In this document: piece after piece, positions 22,501 through 37,500 of the stretch
How the letters are laid out: each line of letters starts with the position of its first letter
Numbering within the stretch: position 1 is the stretch's first letter
DNA from: Antedon mediterranea
Lineage: Eukaryota; Echinodermata; Crinoidea; Comatulida; Antedonidae
Reading direction: 5' to 3'
Length of the DNA: 64,000 nt
NCBI RefSeq assembly: GCF_964355755.1
Contig: NC_092678.1
Coordinates: forward strand, 2,005,922 to 2,069,921
Translations under genes and position numbers: made by a program
The notes under the pieces: model-generated
What the model saw: the letters and a program-made list of their open reading frames with translations, nothing else
Told to the model about the DNA's origin: nothing
Databases searched by the model: none

Positions 22501-25500
22501 ATAATCAATAACTACAAAAGTCATTGTGTTACACAGATACGACATACTAGCAGGTAAGCACAGTGTATATCTTTAAAAAAATATAGTTATGTTTATCCAT
22601 AATTATATTAGTATTTAGAAAAAAAAGGATAATGTCAAAAAACATTGATTGGAGAAAATGGGAGAAAAACATTTTTTATGGTCCTAAAAATTTGGTTTTT
22701 TGTTCCATAAAGGAAGATTTTACTACGTAAATTAAGGTCATGCTTCTCTCCTAAGGGTTACGTCATGTCAGTGCGGTCAATTAAGGCTGTCCATGACAGT
22801 GGTTGTCTGTGAACTAGCACACTGGGGTAACCACCTAATAGCTCGAAAGATGTACTTGATTCTAAAGTGCACATCATTTTGTTTATAGTCCTTATAGTCT
22901 ATCAAAGAAAACTTGTTCTACCATCAGAACAATGGAGCGATTAAGCCTCGAACCCTCGTCGATGCTATGACTATTTAGGAACCTTCTAAATTATTTACAA
23001 TCTCCCCAGGCGTCGCAGAATTTTACAATTTTGAGTCTGAGGTTTGGTTGCCCCAACAATATTTTAGCTTGCCCACATTTTTTTTATTTGAATTTTTTTT
23101 ATTTATAGCTTGCAGAAATATAGCCTATGCATTGTGGTTTATGAATATTTATCACTTTAGCTTGCCCTTCGTGACACAGGTAGAGACATTCTAAATCCTC
23201 GACAAGAGCACTCGCCTCCCAGGTTGTAAGAGCACTGGACTCCCACTACCACTACATTGTGTTAAACCACCTTTTAATGGTGTTACACAGTACCATCGCA
23301 TATACCATAACAACCTGAGAGAATGCCAAACAACAATAATACTACAATAATACGTACAGTATACAGATAGTTTTTGTGATAAATATTAAATTGGTAAATT
23401 GTTTTATAATAGAATAATTAACTTATTTAATAGTTCACTATAGTGCTACTAGTTGTTTTTTATACATTTTAAAATCTATACAAGAAATTAAAAATAATTT
23501 AAACAACTCTAAATCATTTTTGTAATTTTAGTTAAAGCTATTTTAGAATTAAAAATAAATAAATAATTAAAGTAATTAACATGTAATGGGAGGAGGATGT
23601 AGTGAGAGGAAGAAAACTTCCTTATATAAAGTACAACTAGTTTTGATTTAATCTTGCAAACTGCAAAGTACCTAAGCTAGCCCGACGGTACGTGTTGAGC
23701 CTAACAATTGCTGTCAATACAGCAGCATCAATCAGCAAGAGTTCGAACATGCTTAGGTACTTTTTTTTTTAACCACCAGCAATCACAACACAAACAAAAC
23801 TATAAATTTTGATTACATTATCAGGCGATATTAGGTAACACAGGTAGTTTTCAATATAAATATTTATGGGGCTATAGTTTTGAATGACTTCCTCCTTTAT
23901 TGTCATGACACGGATATCAATTGCACGAAGCAAAACAAGTAAACTGTCTACGCATCAATAAACATTTAAAAAAAATAAATAAAAGATTGTTGTGCAGTAA
24001 AACTGCTAATAATCTCATTCAATATAATATTAATTAAAATAAATTTGTTTTCTTGGTGTTCTTTGGTTTAAATCTGTAACATTTTCTGCCAACTTTCCAC
24101 CTAAGTAGCACTAACCCTTTGATTTTTCTTTGTTTTTTCGCTATCCTAACGTGACCGAGCGGTAAGTGTTTACGACACATGACTGTTCAATGAGAGTCTT
24201 CAAAAGCACAAGTTCGAAACCTGTTAGGATAGCACACTTTTTAAAATATCAATACTTTGTTTTGTAAGTATTATTGATGCATCCATCCATATTGTTTTGT
24301 GTTAGAAAACCATAAAATTGATTTTCAAGCTAACTACGATCGCTCCAGGCCTAGTAATATTTAATGACCTCAAGTGGGCTGTAACCTATTTCATACCATT
24401 GTAAGCATGTCAATTGCAGCTCCGCGCAATGTACCAAGCTCCAGGCCTAGTAATTTTCAATCATCTCAAGCGGGCTGTAACCTATTTCATACCATTGTAA
24501 TCTTGTCAATGCCTATTATTAGGTAATTTTTAAAAAAATATTTGTACCAGCATGATTTTAAAATACAAGTGGTTATATAACGACATATGCTACAGACAAA
24601 ATTAGCCTAGTTGCAGTCAGGCAGACGTCTAAATAGTCAATCAGGTGTTTTAAGGGTATATCATACTCATTCCTGAGTAGATATTGTAGATGTTGCCATC
24701 CGTGAAACCACATTGTATCAGTGAATGTGTGAACTTTCACATTACATAGCAAACTCCAGAGATATATGATAACCTGAGTTTTGTATGGTATGCACTCCGC
24801 TGCATGTAAACTCGAGAGTATTGTAGGCAAGGTGAAAGGGGTATCGCTCCCTAAATATATGATCTACAGCACATGGAAACAGTCAGCTAAACAGTGTGTA
24901 TGGGCCATGTAAATGTCATTACCAGTATGCGTGTGAACTATAAAACATCAACAAAGATTAGCAGCAGATACAATCCTTTTTGTTTCCTATACAATCTCAT
25001 ATCATACTCTCTTGGGATTTCAAAGCATAGGCATAACAAAATGTGCCAGCTTTTCTTTAAAGCCGGGTTTCCATTAAAATCGCTACAGCGTTTCCATTAA
25101 AATCGCTACACGCGCAGATATCGCTGACGCAATTGGGAAGGCTCCTCGATTCATCGCAGTCATATCGGCAAAGTTCAACCATGTTCAACTTTGCCGATTG
25201 TGTCGGCGGGAATCGTATACGCGAATAAAGATTTTTAAAAAAATAAATAAAAGATTTTTGTGCAGTAAAACTGCTAATAATCTCATTCAATATAATATTA
25301 ATTAAAATAAATTTGTTTTCTTTGTGTTCTTTGGTTTAAATCTGTAACATTTTCTGCCAACTTTCCACCTAAGTAGCACTAACCCTTTGATTTTTCTTTG
25401 TTTTTTCGCTATCCTAACGTGACCGAGCGGCAAGTGTTTACGACACATGACTGTTCAATGAGAGTCTTCAAAAGCACAAGTTCGAAACCTGTTAGGATAG

Positions 25501-28500
25501 CACACTTTTTAAAATATCAATACTTTGTTTTGTAAGTATTATTGATGCATCCATCCATATTGTTTTGTGTTAGAAAACCATAAAATTGATTTTCAAGCTA
25601 ACTACGATCGCTCCAGGCCTAGTAATATTCAATGACCTCAAGTGGGCTGTAACCTATTTCATACCATTGTAACCATGTCAATTGCAGCTCCGCGCAATGT
25701 ACCAAGCTCCAGGCCTAGTAATTTTCAATCATCTCAAGCGGGCTGTAACCTATTTAATACCATTGTAATCTTGTCAATGCCTATTATTAGGTAATTTTTA
25801 AAAAAATATTTGTACCAGCATGATTTTAAAATACAAGTGGTTATATAACGACATATGCTACATACAAAATTAGCCTAGTTGCAGTCAGGCAGACATCTAA
25901 ATAGTCAATCAGGTGTTTTAAGGGTATATCATACTCATTCCTGAGTAGATATTGTAGATGTTGCCATCCGTGAAACCACATTGTATTAGTGAATGTGTGA
26001 ACTTTCACATTACATAGCAAACTCCAGAGATATATGATAACCTGAGTTTTGTATGGTATGCACTCCGCTGCATGTAAACTCGAGAGTATTGTAGGCAAGG
26101 TGAAAGGGGTATCGCTCCCTAAATATATGATCTACAGCACATGGAAACAGTCAGCTAAACAGTGTGTATGGGCCATGTAAATGTCATTACCAGTATGCGT
26201 GTGAACTATAAAACATCAACAAAGATTAGCAGCAGATACAATCCTTTTTGTTTCCTATACAATCTCATATCATACTCTCTTGGGATTTCAAAGCATAGGC
26301 ATAACAAAATGTGCCAGCTTTTCTTTAAAGCCGGGTTTCCATTAAAATCGCTACAGCGTTTCCATTAAAATCGCTACAGCGTTTCCATTAAAATCGCTAC
26401 AGCATTTCCATTAAAATCGCTACACGCGCAGATGTCGCCGACGCAATTGGGAAGGCTCCCCGATTCATCGCAGTCATATCGGCAAAGTTCAACCATGTTC
26501 AACTTTGCCGATTGTGTCGGCGGGAATCGTATACGTGAATAGAAAGAATATTTAGCGCTCGCGTACTAGATCCCCGATAAATTCTAGCATTTCCATAGAA
26601 TCGCTACGCTCTGTCGTGTAGCGATTTTATGGAAACCAGGCTTTACACAATAAAATAAATTAACGATAAAAGTAAGGCCAAGCACACAGATGAGCGCTAA
26701 TGGTAATAATTTTCCTATTGCCATTGCAGAGCGGACGGGTGGGTTTTGCTTACCGTTACTGCTCGTCTGTGTAAATTGGCCTTTAGGAACTCAAACATAG
26801 CACATCCTGTATCATTTCAAATGCTAACATCTTCTCATTTAACAACAACTGTTAATACAGGGTAGGGGTAGAAACTCACCAAAACCATTGTACAGAAACA
26901 CTCATCAAGCTCTGCATCTCTAAGTAACTTTCTACCACATTCAAAAAGTAATACATCGAACCACAACAGATCTGTAAAACAGAACCAAACATTAAATATA
27001 TCAATTTACAAATACTTGTACAAAGAGGCCACTGCCGTTCATGACTGATCAAAATGTCGTACATGTCACCAATATTCTCTTTGTTTGAATATGAATAAAC
27101 GTTTACATTAAAACTTCACACTCGTATAGCTTTTCTATCCATCACTATTTTGCAAAAAGTAGCTTTTTAAGCTGTTTAAGGTATTATTTATAGAGTGAAG
27201 AAAATTATTTAACATTTTTCACTGCGAAATCCCACAGATAGACACACTAACGACAGATCTGTTTTTCACAGAATAAATGATGTGTGTTAAAACAGTAAAA
27301 TACATTGTGTATTAGCATTCAACTCTACAGTACATGGATAGAGATTCATGCAGATCATCATAACATTAGCAGGATAAGAATCCAGAACTCAGTGAAGAGT
27401 GTGAACTCAGTGGAGAGGATGAACTTATATAAGTGGAGAGGATAAACTCATAGGTGGAGAGGGTGAACTCATAAGTGGAGAGGGTGAACTCAGTGAAGAG
27501 GGTGAACTCAGTGGAGAGGGTGAATGTCCATAGAAAGAGTGAAAATTATTAGTAAACACCATCCATACTAGATTTTAAATAAATGTAAACAAGTCAAAGG
27601 TTAGTTTTAATCCAGTACAGAAGGTTCAGTGTATGCTACTTCAGAAAAATATTATACAGACTGTCAGTGTGGCCCATTTACACTTCCGTAAATAGTTGCA
27701 TAAATAGATGAAAACTTGATTAATAGAACATTTTTTTTTGGTTTTACCGTTTTCTTGGTAAACTAACTACAAAAAAGTGTTAATTTTTAGTCAATTTAGA
27801 AATCCAATAAATTATTTCTAAACTTTAAAATAATGTGACAAAACAATTAAAAATGTTCTACTATTTGTTTTAAAAGATGAATGGTGCCTATCTGAGAAGG
27901 CTATCATTGGAATCATTGGAATAACCCTGAGAGCAAGTATACCACAAAAGCAGAAGATCATACTGATGGAAGGTAACAATAATTTTTACAATGAAGTAGC
28001 AATGGGTAATTTCGTTGCAGATGACAATATATGATTAATATGGTTAAAGTGTATATATACAACATACTAATTTGCATATGCAGGTGATTATGTGTGACTA
28101 ATGTTTAACACAACAAATTAAACTGAAAATCCAATCATATATTACTGCAAATACACTAGATAAGAAATAAAGTATTTGTACAAACCAGCTATCTTTAATA
28201 CTACAAACCCATTCCGTGCACTACAAACCCTATAAAGTGAAGAATTCTGAAATATTTTTGCGGAAAGATTCGAGAATTCCATACAAAATTCCTAACCTTA
28301 GCCAAAGGGGCGTCGTTCTCCAGACTATAAGGCGTGGCGATCTTTGGGAGCTTAGCTGTAAAATAAAATAAAAATATTCTAAAATGTTTAATATCAGTGA
28401 TTATATCCTATCAACTGTATATCCTACAATGGTTGTGGGTTGTATTTGAGTTAGTAGGAGAGAGGAGTATGGTGGTAACTGTATATCCTACAATGGTTGT

Positions 28501-31500
28501 GGGTTGTATTTGAGTTAGTAGGAGAGAGGAGTATGGTGGTAACTGTATATCCTACAATGGTTATGGGTTGTATTTGAGTTAGTAGGAGAGAGGAGTATGG
28601 TGGTAACTGTATATCCTACAATGGTTGTGGGTTGTATTTGAGTTAGTAGGAGAGAGGAGTATGGTGGTAACTGTATATCCTACAATGGTTGTGAGTTGTA
28701 TTTGAGTTAGTAGGAGAGAGGAGTATGGTGGTAACTGTATATCCTACAATGGTTGTGAGTTGTATTTGAGTTAGTAGGAGAGAGGAGTATGGTGGTAACT
28801 GTATATCCTACAATGGTTGTGGGTTGTATTTGAGTTAGTAGGAGAGAGGAGTATGGTGGTAACTGTATATCCTACAATGGTTGTGGGTTGTATTTGAGTT
28901 AGTAGGAGAGAGGAGTATGGTGGTAACTGTATATCCTACAATGGTTGTGAGTTGTATTTGAGTTAGTAGGAGAGAGGAGTATGGTGGTAACTGTATATCC
29001 TACAATGGTTGTGGGTTGTATTTGAGTTAGTAGGAGAGAGGAGTATGGTGGTAACTGTATATCCTACAATGGTTGTGAGTTGTATTTGAGTTAGTAGGAG
29101 AGAGGAGTATGGTGGTAACTGTATATCCTACAATGGTTGTGGGTTGTATTTGAGTTAGTAGGAGAGAGGAGTATGGTGGTAACTGTCCTGTTACCATGTC
29201 ATTTATATACCAGTTTAATAAGTCTTTATGTTTCAATTATTTCTTTCTTTCTATATAGGCAGAAGAATACAACATAGAAATTCCTGTAGAAGATGGAATA
29301 ACAACTGAAATACAAACCTAGAAATTTAGTAAGAAAAATCAACAGAAAATGTCTTTAATAGTTCATTTATATGAATGCAACAAAAATTCAAAGAAAATGA
29401 ATTCAAATTCCCTGCGGTAACTAGCTAAGATAAAGCTATAGGCTTGTGATCAAGAATAACATCCATTTTTATAGTCAAGTTTCCAGACTCCAGTGCGAAC
29501 ATTCTACTAAACCTTTCTCATGTAGTTGTCGCAAACCAGTATAAACAATCACTGATTAATCAATGCATTTTAATGCAGTGGGCTTGTAGTTTAAGCCAAG
29601 ATCTACATCAAAAAGCATTGTCTACCACGCAAACCAAAAAATAGGGCAATAAAATTGCACCCCACAAGTGGCCAACAAATTCAACTTTAATGATAATAAT
29701 ATGTTCAGGTATTTTCTTTAATACAGATTTTCAGTTTTTACTGTACTGATAAGAAGATCAATTTAAAGAAACAATTACTTACGTCTTGCAGGTTGAATAG
29801 GTAATGGAAATTTTTTAAGATCTCTTCTAAACAAAATAATTGGATTCTTATATGTAGTTTCACAATATTCTCGGCTTTCTGTGAATAATGTAGAACTATC
29901 TAGGTCCTTTCCATTGTAACAGAGAAGTTGTTGAGATGATGTAATTTTTGTCTCTTCTGCAACTTTCGCTACAAATTCGTTCCAGTCACTTCTAGGAGGC
30001 ATGTAGACGCTTATTATCTGCGAGGTGACTGTGTTAAACACATGAACTTTCTTTAAGCTTAGAATGTTTTGGACCATTGTGAAAAAAGTATCAAAGGAAT
30101 ACATCTTGTCGATGTTACATTCCAATAGTCCTACAAGAAGTTGTTTAATAAGTTTCCTCATAGGCCTAAAAATTTAAATAAAAGAAAATATATACAGTTA
30201 AATTATTTTCAATTTAATTTTATTTTAATAAGATACATCATAGTGAAATAACATGACAGTTTTTTTTCTACGTAGAATGCAGTTTCTTTTTTCTCACCAA
30301 TTTAATGGAGTATTTTATTTATTAGTTTTGATGTTATCCTGTTAACAGACAAACACACAAAGAAATATCTAAGAAAAAAATATAACCTCGTTGGTGGAGG
30401 CAATGACTTTACTTACCCAGGCAGGTGACATGTCTCAGGAAGATGGCTAAACCATTCAATTTCACCTAATGGAGAGTTATGCTGAACTCCGCTTATGACA
30501 CCATATGGTTTCTTTGTAGTTAATTGTATCCTACAAAAGACCAAGTATTGAGTAATAAATATTACAACAGTTATAAACAAAATGTCAAATTAAAAAAAAT
30601 ACATATTATACATTAGGCCTATATTATGTTTCAACCTATTTAGACATGCATTATGATTTGTCCACTCCGGCTGGAAAATACTGGAAAGGAAATTACAACC
30701 AGTCAGTACATTATTGATTGTCTTCCGATTCTGTGATGATTAGGAGTAAATACAGATTTGATAAAGAAAAGAGATCACACATTCTCGCACTTGCATGCAA
30801 TGAGATATAACACATTTTCACTCTTGCATGCAAATGAGATATCACACATTCTCACACTTTTAGGCAATGGGTTTGGTTTAAGACTTCTATAAGGTCAGAA
30901 TGTAATGATGTTGAAACTCTTCATTATGCGAGACACAACCAATTTCTTTTATCTCTGCCTGCCACATATGATATTTGAGCAACTTAAATATTTCTCAAGA
31001 TGAAATCCCATTTTGTATCTCAATCCTATTATGTATAAGATTTCTTTCCAGGCCGGACAACAGTTTGCAAGCAAAAATTTTAAGTATTACATTACAAGGA
31101 AATATAAACTTTGATAACGTCAGTTAATGCAAAAACTAGAAAAAAGATGAGATGATTGTTATCAGATGAAAAAGTGCTGTGCAATCTAAACTCCTACTGT
31201 GATTGTTAATACATTATTTTCCTTTTTTCCCAGTTTGTCTAAAAACATCACTTAATCTTCGGCTCTTCTAGCACAGGCGTTGTTCAATTCCTCGAATTGT
31301 TCAAATATATATTAATATACAAATTACGTACAAGTCAGAGTGTATTAGTGGAGATGTGGCACACTCGAGGATATTTACAATGGTGCGACATGCACAATGC
31401 GCGCCGAATCTCCACTAATGCACGAACTTAGACTTGTGCGTTACTTGTTTTATAACATGGGTCTATGAACTATTTTACCTTTTTAGGAACTAGGCCTACC

Positions 31501-34500
31501 GCAGCAATTACCACTCTGCTTGGCGACCAAATCACCACCGAGCCTAGCCTAGGCCTAGCAAAACAGTCGTGTACCAGAAATGACAAGTTATGGGGCTGTG
31601 GTACAGACGACTGGTTAGTACTCGTAAAACGTGTAGAGCCTAGCGCGATCAGTAATCTACCATACGATTTACATGCAGTTCTATTATACTTTTTTGATGC
31701 GCACTTTTGTACTCCAGTAAATGATAGTGAAAAAATAAAGAGCACACACTCATTTGAACGCGTCTGATTGCCTACATCCTTGAACCCATGTTATAATATC
31801 TATTGATAAAATTAATATAACTACAGAAACAATGCACAGCACACAATACATAGATGTGATGTTGGAAAAAAAATTACCCCTTTAAAGGTCACACACTGCA
31901 AGATGGTAGCAATGACATATGCCTCGATATTTACTACACTGTAGGTAAATGTATAGAACAAACATTTAAAAATTATGAAAGTTTATAATATGCCAATTTA
32001 TCTATATTAATCAGTGAAAATGAGATTATGCATTAAAACACCTTTACAAACAAAACCTTTGACAAGCACTATTCTGAACAATATCTATTGTCTTTTCTAA
32101 CACAACATATGTTGCACAATCCAGATATTTTTAGATTAGAAATGTCAATCGTCATATCTAACTGTGAAAGTGATATTATAATCGTGTAGAATCACAGAGT
32201 TTCTATCTAATGTTAAAACTAATAACATATTCTAGAAGACTAAAATGTAAAACTGTGGTTTTAAACAGCAAATGTGGCTGATGAAAGATACAAAACACTT
32301 CACACGTTGCTTTCCAAACATCAATGGTTAAATTTTATCAAAGCAACAACTTACATAGTTTCTCTGTTTTTTCGACCTCCAAATGGCCTGAATGGCAACT
32401 GTCCTGTTGCTACATGATAAAAGGTCACTCCAACTGACCACAGGTCAATTTTAGCAGTGTAAGCACCTTGGTTGAATATTTTCAATACAGCCCTTTGATA
32501 CATGTCTGGATGCTTAAAAAGAAAATGTTTATATAGTCAATATTAATGTTGGTAAAACTTTCATTCATTTCACTAAAATCACTTAAAGAAAGACAAAAAG
32601 ATGTAAGAAAGCTTGGTTCCCACTAGGATAAAACACATTTGACCAACCACAACGGCAATTTAGATAATCCATAGCTTCTGATTGGTCAAATGACTTGTGT
32701 TGCATCATAATGGGAACCAAGCTTTAGGAAACATTGGCGGAACTGAAAAATCCGTGTAGGCAAGGTGAAAGGGGTATCGCTCCCTAAATATATGATCTAC
32801 AGCACATGCCTGGTAACAATGACAATGATGATATATTACCAAGTAAAAATAATCTTGTTTTAAAATGAAATATACATAATAAAGGAAAAAGACTCCAATT
32901 TGCAAGATAACATTACTTCAGTTGTGTAATTTTAATCCCAGACAAAAATGAAAGAAGTCATCTCACAAAGTATGAATCGATTGCTATACAATAGTACTTT
33001 ACTAAAACACCGAGTACTAAATCATCAAAATCATCATCTTTTATATAAGTAAAGCTTGCCCCTCTTACAAGGGTAACTAACTGTTACTTGTCCTCTTCAA
33101 AGCTTTATATCTTGTAAATCAATTAAATCCAGAACTTGGTGTGTTGACTCCCCTTTCGAGCTATTAGGTTATACTGGGATTGGGTGCAGGTGAAAGTGTC
33201 GGAGCCAAAATGTGCAAAAAAAGTATATTATTACAAGGAGAACTGAGGAAAAACAAGGGTGAATTAAAACTGGTTTTATTTTTAAACGACTACCACCAGC
33301 GGACGGCCGCAACTCACTGATAGCAAGTAGAGCTGCTTCTTGGAAGGCTGCAGCAGTTGATAAAGAAGACAACTGCTGGTAGCGGGTTCTATATTTCCAA
33401 TTCTCATCATTATGTTCCTTTTTTCATCATTTATCTCCATCATCCATTCGTTTCCTTTTTTAGGTCGACTCTTTATCCTCCTATTCTCATGTTTCTTTCT
33501 CCATCGTACCTTTCCTTGTCCTTCATCTTGTCATTTCGCCGTCGTCCACTTGTCTCTTTGTCACCTCTTTTTTCTTTGATCTGGTTCTCATGTTTCTTTC
33601 TTCAACATATCTTTCCTTGTCATTTTTCGTCGCCTACTTGTTCTACATCTCTCCACCTCTTTTATCTTGTACACCATTATGTTCTTTCATCATCTTTCCA
33701 TATACTCTTTAATCTAAATACCACCATCTCTTTTCCAATTGTTTACATAAAAATACTTCAAATATATTCTATTTCGCAGATTTAAGTCTTAAACCCAAAA
33801 CTTTCTAAATATTATTAAAAACATTAATTCTTACCAAATATTCTTCTGTTCCGTAAAGTGACATAAACTCTCCCCCTTCCTGTAGCTCACGGGCCGCTCC
33901 AAAGTCTGCTAACTTGTAAATTGACGTGTTATCCGCATCAACTACTCTCATGATATTGCCCGGTTTCAAATCCCGATGGACAACATTTGACTCTCTTAAG
34001 TATTTCATTCCAGAAGCTGAATTGAAAAGATATTATTATTAATTTTTGATTGATCACATTAGGCGTATATGAATGGTCACTTGCAAACACCTTGCAGTGA
34101 TCTGATCTGCTAGATCTACTGATTATCTGCTTCAAACAGAACAGTCAAATATGCCTACATTTTGTTTTTACATGGTTCTTTACAAAAACAATCTCAGTCA
34201 CCCTCTGTATCACTTGGATTTCAATGGCGTATCATATGACGTAAAATACTTTGGATATAAACTTAAGATATTGTAACATAACAACAAAATTGGGAAACTT
34301 TCAAATTAAAGACACTGCATAGAAGTTAATATATTTGTGTTATAGAATGTTATAACCTATAGTATAAGAACATGGTTGAATAATGTGAACTAAGGAGAAA
34401 ATAAAAAAATAATAATATGATAAAAAATGATTGAATCCAATGCCTAAATTCCATTTTAATATGTTGTGCTTAGTGGGATATATTTCAACTCTATTTGAGA

Positions 34501-37500
34501 CTTAACTCTTTCACCATATTTGTCCATAATGATTATATAGAGTCTAAAAATAACATTGTGGAAATTCCAAATTCTCTAGTATAGCATCATCAATTTCCTA
34601 GATTATAATAAATTATGCCAACAGGCAAGATACTGTGAAACTGTAATTTCCAATACGATATAAACATAATCATGAGTAATGAAATTATTCCTTCATTTTC
34701 AAAACAACGTTAACATCTGAAAACTTACAGTATAATCACCAACCTCAAACATAGAATTCTTCTTTGTTTAAAAAACATGAAAACAGCATAGATGTCGATT
34801 TGTATTTTCAGAACCTTAGAAATTCTGGCCTATTTTAATTTTCCAGAATTCAGTTGAAAGAAGAAAGAAAATAATGTTCATAATTAAACAATTATCATTT
34901 TATTCAACCAACTAAAACAGAAAGAAGTAAAGCTAAAAGAACCATGTTTTGGATGGAAGGTGTTAGAACTAGTATTTACTACAGTAAAATTAGATCCACA
35001 ATTTGCTAAAAAAAGGTGACCCAACAACTTCATGACCCAACAAAGTGCCATTTTCATATGGATGTCCCTTGAATAGAGGTTAGCTGTAGTGTTAAAACAT
35101 ATATGCCCCTCACATATGTTTCATAGGGAAGTGTTTCCATTATGGGCGTGTCTCAGAGAAAAGATTTGACTCAAGGAATAATCGAGTAAGTTCCAATTAG
35201 GTCTATAATTAGAGGGAGACATAACTATACAACAAGACAAATCGTCATACAAACATTCATTTATTTTCACAATAAACATCACCCAGGTTGAATTATTTTC
35301 ATTTCAATTTCAGGTTGACATTTCATAACTGTAATACTATTGTTGATAATCAATGGAGCAACTGAAGCAAATAATACAACAAAGCATTATGGATTTTTCC
35401 CACATAGAAAATAACTGTATTATTGAAAGAGTAGACTGCTAATACACTAGTCAAATAAAAATGAAATGAAATAGTAGAATTGGACTTCAATATACCAGCG
35501 ACTATTTCAACAACAACACTATTTACCAGGTCCGACAAAAAAGGAACCAATTGTATAAAGTATTATTTGCTTTATATATAGTAACAATGACAGGAAATCA
35601 CAGATCATAAACATTGAAATTAAAATCTACCACCGATAAATATGACTGCTGGAAATCAAAAGCCTAACCATTGTTGGTGGCGTCCTATCAATGACAATGC
35701 TAAATTGAATAAACAATTCCATTGATAAATTGACTCTGGAATTTTTAGTAAATATAAATTTGTAAAAAACTGTGATCAAGTTCCAATTTTCCAAGATTCT
35801 TCTACTGTATACCAACTAATAATTCATCAGATTCTATGCCAAAAGAATTGGTTCTTTCATCAAAACATGGATTTAAAAACTAGTTACATCAGTCAATATC
35901 TGCCACATGTTTTCATGGGTGAATAACCTCATGTGCCGAGATAAAATGTATGATAGGAATTGCTATTACGGTAAGTGGCATCATAGAAAAAAAAGTAAAG
36001 ATGGTTGTATTAATAACATAGTGGACCATTTTGAAAATTGAGTAGTAAGTGGATTTCAGATCTAGCTGAGACCAAAGGAAAAGGCTAGAAAACTGGTTTT
36101 TAATAGGTCTCTTCTCTCAAATTAAAGACCAATTTAAGCATAAAGTTCAATGTAAAAACTTTGGGTTTCTAAATTGTCTTGATGAAGTTTATTGGAATGA
36201 ACAAAAGTTGGGCTTTTAAAAAGAGTCTGTCTTAGCTTGAATTCTATTTTCAGAGAGTTGAACTTAATGTACGCAAAGATAGTGGGCGAGTCTGTTGTCA
36301 TATCAGATATTCAAATGTAGCTGTTTATTATTTGTATTTATACTAGCAAAAGCAATGGAATAGAAATCAATATGCTGTTATTATTCTTTGGCAATCGGTG
36401 CATAATAGCTAACCATTGTTGCTATGTTACTATTTATAGTTTGGGAAACTCTATAATTACACACACCAGATAATGGTTACGTCACGTGAGGAACGCCATT
36501 TTATATTGACATGACTCCACGCTGAACTTACGAAACGCACTGTACGATTGACAATTGAAAAGGACAAATCATTAAAAAATACTACAAGGTAAAGGTTAAA
36601 ATCTTTTCTAAATTGTAGAACTGCAATCTATTTAGTATTAATATTATTAATATTAGTACATTGTTGGATATATATCTATCAAATTGATTGTTATTCATCA
36701 TACGAATGTCGCCAGGCCAGAACAAAGGTAAGTATAGACCGACATTTACCGGTGTGTGAATGCATGCGAGACCTTAGAAGTGTGCATGTCAATGGACTTT
36801 ATGTTGGCCTAGATGAATCACAGGCACAGTATTTGTAAAATGGTATATTTAGGTAGATTTCAGCACTCTAAACAAAATTTAGTACTGCAGATATGGTTCT
36901 GGAAATAGTACTTATTATTATATACATTATTAATTTAATTAAATTGTCTTCTGTGAAATTTCCATAATCAAAGTAGGATTAATTTTCTCTTCTGTATTTC
37001 TTCTGTATACTGTAAGTACTTAACATAGGTGGTAAATAAAGAGGTTCCTAGGGAGGTTGATAGTTTAAGCATAATATTTTTGAAGAAAACAAGAGGCAAC
37101 TACATTCAAAATTTAAAATATCAAACATAATGAATTACAGTGTTTTTTAATGTATGCGATAACAATTTTGAACATTGCAGGATTCAATACTTAAAACTCA
37201 ATTTTTCTGGACTTATCTTGCAAACATTTTTATATCTGTGGCGCTTGCTAGTCAAAGAATAATTAAGATTTTTAAAACTGTACTCTCGTAATTGTTGCTG
37301 AAAATTGTATTCTCCCTTCCACATTGGTCCAACATGATGTGTTGTACCTAAAGACACTGTAAGAATGTTCTCAAATGCATTTTCCTTCAAAATGGAAAAT
37401 TAGCCAATAACATGGCAGAAAATACTTACTGACATCTCGCAGAACAATGAGGAACTCTTTCTCTTTGAGGCCAAAAATGTTCTGTGGTTCCTCAAGAATG

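Larger units (their letters stand above)
23968..26540. repeat. Segmental tandem duplication, two ~1.27-kb units, in TBK1 intron 8
   Basis: Unit 1 (about 23968-25235) and unit 2 (about 25236-26540) align at a constant offset of 1268 until a minisatellite near their ends, with only a handful of substitutions. Each contains a tRNA-like hairpin, a duplicated 'gggctgtaacctattt' block and 'tttccattaaaatcgctaca' repeats (two copies in unit 1, four in unit 2). Open frames of 85 codons (24573-24830, 25841-26098) and 68 codons (24894-25100, 26162-26368) are shared but have no recognisable domain. Confidence 0.9.

Noticed and set aside
24573-26368. Paired 85- and 68-codon frames repeated at the same offset
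   Set aside because: They are copies from a recent segmental duplication, so shared openness is not evidence of selection. No domain or splice context.
31465-31767. Opposed 100- and 91-codon frames
   Set aside because: They overlap almost fully on opposite strands inside a MITE with clear inverted ends, and there is no domain.
33357-33785. 142-codon plus frame rich in Ser, Phe and Leu
   Set aside because: It reads through a C/T-rich tract within a TBK1 intron, with low complexity and no signal of a real gene.
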